64,000 nt of DNA from Scedosporium boydii. Lineage: Eukaryota > Ascomycota > Sordariomycetes > Microascales > Microascaceae. A program made the translations under genes and the position numbers. How positions within the stretch are numbered: the first letter of the stretch is position 1; every line of letters starts with the position of its first letter. Positions 55,811 through 64,000 of the stretch are shown one piece after another. A model generated the notes under the pieces. That model was not told the DNA's origin, searched no databases, and worked only from the letters and a program-made list of their open reading frames with translations. Location: assembly GCA_002221725.1 (NCBI GenBank), contig NJFT01000024.1, forward strand, positions 62,001-126,000. The letters are read 5' to 3'.

Positions 55811-56827
55811 GGTGAAGTCGGACGGCGCCAGATAGCGGTAAAGGATCTCTTTTCTTCGCGAAGCGAGCTATCGCAGTGCGTTGAATAAAGTTGATCAACA
55901 GACTGGCTCTCCAAGGTCAAGAGCAAGCTCAATTGCTAAGTATATAACTGCTGCCTTGGATTGGCCTCTCGTCGATCCCGGTAATTCGGCTGCCTGTTTG
56001 GGCCCATTTAACCCCTGACGAGACACAGTGGCATGAGTCTCAGCCTCGCTACCTGCGCTAGTGAGCTAGGCACAGACCGTTGAATACGAGGCGAGGTTTC
56101 CAAAATAGCAGGGAACGGGTCCAAGTACGGCGACGGCGATGCGATGAGAGATCACCTGGTGGACAGGTCAGGAGAGGAGAGGCTTGGGGAATCTGGGAAC
56201 CTGGAATGAGGGCGCCTGAGCTGTGAAACTCCTGACGCCCAGCTTGGACAAAACAGGACATCGTTACTGGTCAACTGGCAGCGTCTGTTCGCCACCTGTC
56301 CGAGCCGTTTTGGGGTCAGGCCTTCACTCTTCAAGTGATTGAGCAGACATAGGATTCTGCAAATGGAGTCAACGGTTCGATTTTACAAATTTATTGTCAG
56401 TTAAGCTCAGGACTGGCAGTCGAGTGAGAGGGACATCAATGCCTAATTCAGTGATGACCCGATTTGAAACTGGGTCCAATTGATTCCCCAGGAACGGGGC
56501 CGAGTTAGTGCGGCTGTAACCATAAATTGTGGATGCCAGGCCTGTGCTTGGGGCGACTTTGTCCACTTCCTCAGGCACTGTTGCACTGGGCTGCCTATGG
56601 GCAAGGGAAATATTGGGGGGGCTTGGGGTTGTGGTTTACTATTTGATAGTTCTAGATAGTCAGGTGACTTCGCGCTGAGACGCACCGAGCTCACCGGGCA
56701 GCTGCCTGCCAAGAATGACTGCGACGTAGTTTAGGCCGCCACTTTCAACCCCGCGACGCGAGTTAAATCGAATCCCCCAATTCCACCATTCTCCGATTAT
56801 CATTATCGTCAGCCCTCCCACATCACC
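55811..56827. promoter_or_regulatory. Divergent promoter region between the F-box gene and EXO5
   Basis: About 1 kb between start codons at 55810 (minus) and 56828/56860 (plus). Only short frames are present. No TATA box I can support. Confidence 0.4.
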
Positions 56828-56863
56828 ATGGGCTCAATGGCACCTGTGCCTATACCTCGATGA
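56828..56863 (+). promoter_or_regulatory. uORF whose stop overlaps the EXO5 start
   Basis: An 11-codon frame starts at ATG 56828 in good context (CACC-ATGG) and ends at TGA 56861-56863. That stop overlaps the main ATG at 56860 and abuts a second in-frame ATG at 56863. In a scanning mRNA this would route ribosomes through termination and reinitiation at EXO5. The transcript start is not known, so the uORF may lie outside the mRNA. Confidence 0.4.
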
Positions 56864-58485
56864 TGGCCACCCTTGTCCCTCCCACTTTCGATGATTACTA
56901 CGACCTGTCGTCCGAGGAGGAAGCGCTTCTCTCTGATCTCGCTTCCAAGATCGTCCCGGCTCCCGCATCTACTCGGGAATCCTTGACGACAATTAGCACC
57001 ATATCTAGAGGTGACACCTCGGCCGGCTCCGTGGTAGCTGGCAATAATGTCACGCAGCGTTATGGGTCAACCAACGCATCTGTGGCTCGCACAGCTGCGG
57101 CAGACTTTGGGTATCTGCCGACACCACCTTCCGGTCCCCAACCAGGTTCCCAGACCCAGACAGAAAGCGTCGTATACCCGGATTGTGGGTGTTGTCCTTC
57201 TTCCGGTCCTCAAGGATTGAAAATTAGTTTTGGCTGACCTGCCCTTTTTTGGAAGCGTCTAGTGAGCCGCGCGCTGTCTGCATTGCCACCCGAAACGACG
57301 GAGAAGACCGCGGAGCTTGAGAAGAGCGAAGATTCGGATGTTGAAGAGATCGATGCCTCCTCGTTCTTCAAGGATGAGCGATCGCCGCTTGTTCGATTCC
57401 GTACGTTTCCGAAAAAGCCATTCTCGGTCACGGATCTGACATCAGGCGGAGCATGGTGCGAATTGCAATACTATTATACCCTTACGAGACTGCCGTATGG
57501 CAGGAAGACCAAGACGGCCATCATGAGGGAGGGGTCTAAGGTGCATAAGAAACTCGAGGATCAGGTGCACACAACTGTCCGAGTAGATGTCGATACCAAA
57601 GAAGATTTGTTCGGGCTCAAATTGTGGAATTTCATCCAAGGCCTCAGGACACTGAGGGATACCGGACTTACCAGAGAGTTGGAGGTTTGGGGCATGGTCG
57701 ATGGCCATCTCTGCACGGGAATAGTTGACAGCCTCAGCTACACCTGTCCCGATGCCGATTTCGAAGAAGAAGTTCTTTCTAGTAGCCAAGAGGCACGTGG
57801 TGGAAAGAGCGACAGCGGTCCTTCGCTCTTAGTTTACCTCTGTGATGTAAAGACCAGGGGGAAGCCATGGCCGCCGAAGGGAGCGGCACTTTTGCGACCG
57901 ACGAAGATTCAGCTTTTCCTCTACCACCGTTTCCTGTCGGAAATGATCAAAGGAAACCTCGACTTTTTCCGAGTTTTTCGACGTCTCGATATAGACCCGG
58001 ATGAACCCTTCTCGGATGAATTTATCGCGCAGGTGGGCGATCTACACGACGAAGTGTTTTACGATGCAGATGCCAAGAGCTCGCAGGAGAAGGACGGTGA
58101 TATCACGTCCGATTTCGTCAAATATCGCACCCTTCGTGAGCTCCTTCCTTTGATAAGGGAGGAACTCCAACTTACCTTCCCCAACGGCGTCAACTCCCTC
58201 GGGAAACTTCTCTCTGTAGACTACCGCTTCAGGGATGATGGCAGCATTATAGGGAGCTACACATTCCCTATGGACGATGGGGCGCTCAATCTTCAGATTG
58301 CGTCGGATATGCAGTGGTGGAAGGGCGAAAGGGGACCACGCGGAGTCGACATCGAAGACGGGTTCAAGTGCCAGAGGTGCGAGTTTTCCGATGATTGCTC
58401 GTGGAGGACGAAGATGGATAATGAAAGGGTCAGGAAGGCAAAGGAGAAGATTAAGAATGGTGGAGGGGGAAACGTATATTATTGA
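56860..58485 (+). CDS. EXO5: Exonuclease V (EXO5/DEM1), Fe-S single-strand nuclease
   Basis: Two exons, 56860-57184 and 57263-58485, with a 78-nt intron (GTGGGT...TCTAG, CTGAC branch) give 515 residues. A disordered N-tail (1-150) starts MMATLVPPTFDDYYDLSSEE. The PD-(D/E)xK nuclease core follows: the conserved SVTDLTSGGAWCELQYYY, GSKVHKKLEDQVH and the catalytic YLCDVKTRGKPWPP. Four cysteines that should bind a [4Fe-4S] cluster are present: Cys174, then Cys478, Cys481 and Cys487 (KCQRCEFSDDCSW). The family degrades single-stranded DNA: yeast EXO5 acts in mitochondrial DNA maintenance and the human enzyme in interstrand-crosslink repair. No clear mitochondrial presequence is visible at this start. 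An overlapping uORF precedes it. Confidence 0.9.
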
Positions 58486-60761
58486 GGGATTGGCCGTTTT
58501 ATGGATGCATTCGGGTTGTACATCCTGGTGTGGATCATGGTTTCTTTCACTCTGTCTGACGCATTGTTTTTTCTCCTTTACGATATAAACGGGATCGGCT
58601 GCCCAGGTTTGGCATCGATCGATGAGGAATGATATTTTGGTTGATGCTTGCCCAACACACGGCGCGGGTTATTCGCAGAGTGAAGAAAGATCTTGAGCCT
58701 TCAATGTTGGAAGCTGATTGGCATTGACACAGTTTGAGCTCGGCTCTCTGGAAGCTGAGGCGCAGCTGAGCTCCTCAATCGATAATCTCCCGGCTTGGCG
58801 AGCGTTGACCTCACAGCACGACAGTGACGACACTCAGCTCTACGAGCTGAGGAATTTTTGTTTGCACTGGCCAAACCTGCTTCGTATGACACAATATCTC
58901 CGCGAGATCGGCGAGGATTGACCTTCAAGGGAGATCAATGATCTATTCTTGTCTGCAGCCTGCACTGCCTCCTGCACCAGGTCAGACAAGCAGTGTCAAT
59001 GTGGGGCCGTGAGGCACTGCGCCATCGTCTCCACCAGAAGCGTCGATTGTCGGCAAACGACATTGGAGCTCAGCAAGATTTTCTTCGCTCGGTCATCACT
59101 GGCATCCACTAGAACCTGGGGCGATCTGCTCCAAGCGCTTGTACCCTGCTGGTCCGCTCTCATCTCATGACACTTGAATGTGGGGAAGGACGGTCCTGGG
59201 GTTCTTGACGAGAATTGCCTCTGTCCTTGTCAAAGCGATCAAATGATCCGGCTTTTTTTTTCTCTAAATGGGCGAAGGCAGTGTGTCAAGAAGGCCATCG
59301 GGTTGCATACTTCGGCTCCGGTCGCATCATCTTTTGGCATTGCCGAGGATGTGCGCGAAGTATTGGCGCATTGCTGTGCCCACGAGGGACGGGACTACAT
59401 GTGCAAGAGCTTCTGGCATCTTTCCGGCATCACACCTACGACTCATCAACGGCTGCTTGTGAGTAGCATAAAACGAGTGCTCTTCGAACAGTTTACGGAG
59501 TAGGGGGTTCTAAGCCCAGATTTGTCGCTCGGTCGCGTCACCAGTCTTGCTCCATGACCGCGACCTGGCAGTTTGGCATCCCCCGCCCCCCATGTCTCGA
59601 GGCATTCTTCATATCGATCCACCGTGGTGGACAAAATCAATTTCGGATGGTTCCCCATATTTAGGGCCACTGAATGGGCGAGGTAAGGGAGAGAGATCTT
59701 GGTTATATTGATACTTCGTATAGCCATTAACAGGGAAGATAAGACAGTTTTAGCGCCTCTCGCCCATGGTTCAAAGCTGCTGTAGCTTGCTTCTGAGTGG
59801 TTCAGAGCCGAAGATCTTTAAACATTGATTGGTGCCAGAGAACAAATATTGCCTGGGGCTGAAAAGAGCAATCTTGCGATGGAACATGGCCCCACCGCAA
59901 CTGCCAAGTCCTTCGTTCTCTGGAACCTTGGGGTGACGTTGATTCATCAAGCCTTAAACGACACACGCTCGAAGACTCAGCTGGGTGGCCAAGAGATGCA
60001 GCGGAGATCAGAGGTGAAGAAGATTGTCGATCTGAGCTCCCCCGAATCGACCTTGTTCAGGAATGTCGACTCCCGAAACAAGCACTTCGACCTCGAAGAT
60101 CGCTGAATGCCGCTTCCACAGCATGTGTTCTTTCCATTGGCCAGGCCGAGTTGAGTTTAGATCACCTTGCAGGCTCTCGCACTAAATACCGGAGTCGGAC
60201 AGGGCCCATCTCCACCTGGTTTAACCACCCCTGCAGCCTTGCGGAAAACAGCAGATACAACATGTCTCCCATGCCGCTCAGCCGTCGTGGATAGCACGAA
60301 GTAGTATATGAAGTAATTTTCCTGCTCGCGCCCGAAGAATGAGGCGAGGTACGAAGTACACTCGCTAGGCGATTGAGAGCTAATAGCGATGGGGCTGTGT
60401 GGGTGACCTGTGAGAGGACAAGACCGCTGGATCGAGAAAAGTGTGCTGTTAATCTACCCGATGCATCTGCATTCTGCAGGCAAGCTCCAGCAAATGCCCC
60501 CTGATCCTTGAGGATTGGTGGTACTAGGGCTTCGCGCCTCGAGAAAGGAAAGGGATTTGCACGAGACAAAAAGGGAACAGCTTGCCGCCACCCCGTCCCT
60601 CACCCTGGTGTCTTCTTTTTTGTCTTTCTCTCTCTCCTCTCCTCCCCTTGAATCGATTGTGACGTCCAGTCTTCTTGGTCAACCGTAGGATCAATTCCGT
60701 ACACTTGAGAAACTTGCACCGAGGGTTGAGAGAGGAAAACAAGAAGATCACCGCGGTCGCG
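58486..60761. other. Intergenic region
   Basis: This 2.3 kb lies between EXO5 (3' side) and the tetraspan gene (5' side). A hairpin-like TCAGCTC-TAC-GAGCTGA lies near 58835. Short frames show no recognisable domains. The last 200 bp are a C/T-rich leader. Confidence 0.45.
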
Positions 60762-62085
60762 ATGTCGCAACAATACCAACAGCCCGGCTACCCTCCACAG
60801 GGCCAGGACATTCCCCTCCAGCAACAGCCCCAGATGTCTGCTGTTCCAACTCCGGCGCCTGCTGCTGCCTCGACGCCTTACGTCGTATATCCCGCGGGTA
60901 ACAACGCGACCCAGGCTGTCGCTAAGCCCGAGCCTTGGCAGTATGCTGTGCGAGGCATCCAGATCGTCGTCTCCATCGTCGTCTTGGGCTTGAGCGCGTA
61001 CATCATCCATGGCGCGTACATGGATCCTTTTGGCTTCGCCATTGCAGTGGTTAGTTCAATAAAACAAAAGACCACAACTTGTTTCCATAGATCAACCACC
61101 GTTGAGATATTCTAGAAGTGACTTTCAGGGCTCTCCTGCTAACTTCAACCTCTTCTAGTCCGTCCTGACCTGGCTTGGCCTCGGTTTCATTCTCGCCTCT
61201 CAGAGCGTTGCTAGCCTCCAGAAGTCTTGGCGCATCTTCGTCGTCATTGCCATTGACGCTTTCCTCACCATCATGTGGCTTTCTTGCATGGGATCGACCG
61301 CCCACATGAGGGCCGCCTTCAAGTACAGGGTTAGGATTTCCGGATGCTACAACGACGGAAGCCTCATCGACAGCACGACCTGCTTCAAGATGAAGCGTGA
61401 TAGCTTCGTTGCAGGCAAGGTCGGTCTCGCGTGCATGACCGCCGTTGCTTGCATCAGCGCTCTGAACTTGTAAGTTCCTATTACCTCCGGCACAACAACC
61501 CAATTTTATTTTTCTTCCCTGCTAACCACTCTCCTTTCTCTTGCGGTTAGCATTCTCTTCGCTGTCATGACCGTCCTGAACGTGCTTGCCTTCCTCCGTT
61601 CGCGCAACTCAGCCGCCCCTGCCGCCCCCGTCGTCGATGGTGGTGAGAAGCAGCAGACCGTTGTCGCCCAGCCGGCATACACACAGCCCGCCCCCGCCCC
61701 CGCCGCCGCTCCGGTTTACCCGACCCAGGGAGCTGCTATCCCTGCCGCCGTCCCCGTCCAGCAGCCAATTCAGCCCCAATACACCGGCGGCTTCGTCCAG
61801 CAACCCGTCCAGCCCCAGTATACCGGTGGAACGTACGGCCAACAGCCCATCCCGGCTCAGCACACTGGTAGCAACTTCTCGTCGCCCACTCCCCCTCCTC
61901 CCCAGGGGTTTTACGAGGCTCCCGGTAGCCAGCCTTTCACGCCTCAGTACACGGGCAACTATCCTTCTCCCACTACCTCGCCGGCCCCCGTTCAAGCATA
62001 CGCTCAAGAACTCCCGACTCAGCATACTATTTCTCCGCCAAACTCACCGCCTCCTCAGCAAGGTTATACCCATCACCCTCAATAG
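60762..62085 (+). CDS. Tetraspan (MARVEL-like) membrane protein with Pro/Gln-rich tails
   Basis: Three exons, 60762-61049, 61159-61469 and 61551-62085, give 377 residues. A Gln/Pro-rich N-tail (MSQQYQQPGYPPQGQD) precedes four hydrophobic segments: GIQIVVSIVVLGLSAYII, SVLTWLGLGFILASQSV, IFVVIAIDAFLTIMWLS, and KVGLACMTAVACISALNFILFAVM (split across exons 2/3). A luminal loop before TM4 has two Cys (SGCYNDG, STTCFKMKR) and may be disulphide-bonded. The long cytosolic tail has repeated QPQYTGG/PQYTGN motifs among Pro, Gln and Ala. The layout matches fungal MARVEL-domain proteins of the cell cortex. Biochemical role is unknown. Confidence 0.8.
61741..61980 (+). repeat. Degenerate repeat encoding Q-x-Q-Y/H-T-G motifs
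   Basis: Four near-repeats (QPQYTGGF, QPQYTGGT, PAQHTGSN, TPQYTGNY) lie in the C-terminal tail of the tetraspan protein, encoded by CAGCCCCARTAYACYGG-like DNA. Such Tyr-Thr-Gly tails may serve as docking motifs. Confidence 0.6.
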
Positions 62086-62371
62086 ACAGGGACACATATT
62101 TATAAATTAAAGCTTAATGAAATACTTTTAATATGTCAACAAATTTAATTTCTAATACACCGGCACTGTGCATGTATTTCGTGATGATCATGAATTAATC
62201 GATTGAAATCCCTTAGTCTAAAATGAAAAGGAACAACTCGAGAGGATATACCCGCCTTAGATGACTGGGACCATGCTGGGGAGATGGATAAAAAGTGTAG
62301 AGGTGGTCTGGCAACGTGAACGAACCATGCCTGCCTTCATCTCGGTATGTGCCTATCTAGCTCTATAGACA

Positions 62372-63934
62372 TCATAATAGAGTAGGCTTCATGTTCTTCG
62401 TCGGCTCTTGGGGGCCCACTTCATCCCCTCGCCCTAGCTCCTCACCGATCTCCTCTCCTTCGGGACCACTACACTTCACTGCTGCCCTCTCCCCCGCCTC
62501 AACCTCAGCATCAATCTTCCCGTCCACCTCACCCCCAATCTTCTCCTGATAAACATCCTCTTCCCCCTTCCAATCAGCAGGGCGCACCTCCTGCACGTCC
62601 TCCACAACCTCCGGCAACCTCACCTCCTCCTCAACGCCCACGGCCTTCCATACAACGGCGATCTTATCAAACGACCTCGGCGTCTTGATCAACCCCTTCA
62701 GCCCATCCATCTCGTCCCAGCAGATCTCGAAGACGCCGCTGGCTTCGGGCTTGCCGTCCCGTTCGGGCCCGTTGCCTTCGAAGAAGGCGTTGAACCAGAC
62801 GTGCGCTACGGAGGTGACGAATGTTGGGCCCATGGAGGTAGGGGCCTTGCTGCTGCGGCGCGCGCCGATCTTGACGTCGCTTGTCGGGATGATGATGGGT
62901 GAGTTGGGCTTTAGAATGACGGCTGATCCACCAGTGATCTCGGGGGGTGCGTCGTTAACGGGCGACTCCGTTCTCGAAGGCGGGACGAATAAGGTTTGCG
63001 CGGAAGAAGATGGAGAAGAAGAAGAAACCCCGGCGCTGTCGGATTTGAGTCCATCCCATCCCCTTTTCGAAATAGATCGAATCATCTCTTTGGCCTTCTT
63101 CTTCGTCTTCGACTTGGTGCTGCTGCCCACGGATTCGGAAGCGCTCGCATCGCCCTCCGACTCGACCGCAGAACTCCCCGATTCTCCATCAATACTGCTC
63201 CCGGTGGACATCCCCGGACCGTCGACAACAATCTTCTCCTCTCCCCCAAACACGTGAAACGTCTTGATCTTCTTGCCCTCGTCTATATACCCCTCGACGA
63301 AAATGCGCACCGCATCCCTTAATCCCCACACATGGATCTCCACAATCTCCACCTCCCGATCAACATATCTCTTCCCATGTTTCGTCCACCGCTCCACGTA
63401 CGTTATCCACCGCCTCTGGCTCGGAATGGAGACCCCCTCTCCGAACCCGGGCCTCATCCTCCTCTGTGTGAACCGTGCTAGCGCATCGGATGGCTTCCAT
63501 TCACACTCCGCGATCAAGTAACTGCACGTCACCATCCCGCTTCGCCCCTTTCCCGCTTTGCAGTGCACGACCACCACTCTGTTACTCTTCCCCTCTCCAT
63601 CTCCAGTCCCTACCCTAGAAGCCGCCGCGGGATCGCTCACCCCGCCTACGGCCCCTCTCTTCAACTCGCCGCCGTGAAGCCAATTCCTCATACTAGCCAT
63701 GATGAGAGGAACGAGTCTGAACGGTGGAGGGTGGTGATCCGGCCACGGGTAGTGGAGAATGCGCCCGTAGACCGCCTCGTCCGGGTATCCCGTCCCCTCG
63801 GCGCGGAACTCCCATATCGCCCAGTTCTTGCCGTGGCGCTCGTCAAGGAATGAGACGAGCGTATCGAGGGGTGTGCGGTAGGCGCGCTTGGGATAGGATT
63901 GCGAGGGACCGGAGCTTGAGATCAAGTTAGGAGT
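62372..63934 (-). CDS. TEP1: PTEN-like phosphatase (TEP1), 5' end beyond the window
   Basis: Dual-specificity phosphatase of the PTEN family, expected to dephosphorylate phosphatidylinositol 3-phosphates. The main exon runs from about 63934 to TAA 62372. The start is TPNLISSSGPSQSYPKRAYR, family-typical after an intron. The phosphatase domain follows: LVSFLDERHGKNW, NFA-like YPWPDHHPPPF and the active-site loop HCKAGKGRSG. A C2-like domain follows (VEIHVWGLRDAVRIFVEG, KTFHVFGGEEKIV). The C-terminal half is Ser-rich, then Glu-rich and probably disordered. A donor (GTAAGT, read on the minus strand) at 63974-63979 suggests the preceding exon ends at 63980 and continues off the right edge. The 45-nt intron this implies is short and uncertain. 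The reduced Thr-to-Ser change in the loop (SG, not TG) is conservative. Confidence 0.85.
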   Translation of the reverse strand, partial: TPNLISSSGPSQSYPKRAYRTPLDTLVSFLDERHGKNWAIWEFRAEGTGYPDEAVYGRILHYPWPDHHPPPFRLVPLIMASMRNWLHGGELKRGAVGGVSDPAAASRVGTGDGEGKSNRVVVVHCKAGKGRSGMVTCSYLIAECEWKPSDALARFTQRRMRPGFGEGVSIPSQRRWITYVERWTKHGKRYVDREVEIVEIHVWGLRDAVRIFVEGYIDEGKKIKTFHVFGGEEKIVVDGPGMSTGSSIDGESGSSAVESEGDASASESVGSSTKSKTKKKAKEMIRSISKRGWDGLKSDSAGVSSSSPSSSAQTLFVPPSRTESPVNDAPPEITGGSAVILKPNSPIIIPTSDVKIGARRSSKAPTSMGPTFVTSVAHVWFNAFFEGNGPERDGKPEASGVFEICWDEMDGLKGLIKTPRSFDKIAVVWKAVGVEEEVRLPEVVEDVQEVRPADWKGEEDVYQEKIGGEVDGKIDAEVEAGERAAVKCSGPEGEEIGEELGRGDEVGPQEPTKNMKPTLL

Positions 63935-64000
63935 CTATGTTATGAAGGGGTAGAAGGGGAGAGCCTAGAAGGTACTTACGTGACGATTATATTTTGAGTG

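Noticed and set aside
58730..58860. Clustered GAGCTGAGG/CAGCTGAG short repeats and a hairpin
   Set aside because: Too short and irregular to be called an element; no mobile-element features nearby.

Overview
This window is nuclear DNA of a filamentous ascomycete (Pezizomycotina). Genes are monocistronic on both strands, with short GT-AG introns (about 50-180 nt) carrying CTAAC/CTGAC-type branch sites. The proteins are typical fungal ones: a Cdc3/AspB-type septin, a La protein, a class 2 dihydroorotate dehydrogenase, Zn2Cys6 and F-box proteins, an APH-fold kinase-like protein and a small cysteine-rich metallothionein. I see no rRNA, tRNA, CRISPR or intact transposon. The genus cannot be named from the sequence.

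Layout. 1-919 (-) is the N-terminal part of an unrecognised disordered protein that runs off the left edge. 3552-5047 (+) is UDP-glucose 4-epimerase, convergent with a quinone oxidoreductase at 5288-6566 (-). A mitochondrial block follows: ribosomal protein mL44 (7802-9079, -) is divergent from a small single-TM protein that resembles a complex I accessory subunit (9454-9925, +). Next come a low-complexity ORF (10458-11039, +), an APH-fold kinase-like gene with an apparent one-base lesion (11173-12995, -), mitochondrial DHODH (13626-15032, +) and a cPLA2-type phospholipase (15262-17655, -). The septin lies at 20371-22735 (+). Mitochondrial ribosomal protein uS4m (23784-25510, -) is divergent from La/LHP1 (26293-27782, +).

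From 27.8 to 54 kb the window is gene-poor. It holds a tiny 7-cysteine metallothionein (32314-32693, +), a giant ankyrin-repeat protein of about 1,860 residues (33317-39056, -), an unrecognised ORF (42182-43576, +) and a transcription factor that joins a C2HC finger to a Zn2Cys6 domain (43999-46435, -). After 6 kb without a convincing gene comes an MFS sugar transporter (52446-54240, +). The right end has a small CxxC/CxxC protein, an F-box protein, exonuclease V (EXO5) with an overlapping uORF, a tetraspan membrane protein with a proline/glutamine-rich tail, and a PTEN-like phosphatase that continues past the right edge.

The genes do not form a metabolic or biosynthetic cluster. The clearest common theme is mitochondria: mL44, uS4m, the complex I-like subunit, DHODH and possibly the phospholipase, quinone reductase and EXO5. 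I found no convincing new multi-gene system. The observations most worth checking are the composite zinc-finger regulator, the metallothionein with an 11-nt first exon, the start codons isolated on micro-exons, the one-base lesion in the kinase-like gene and the stop-start overlapping uORF of EXO5.
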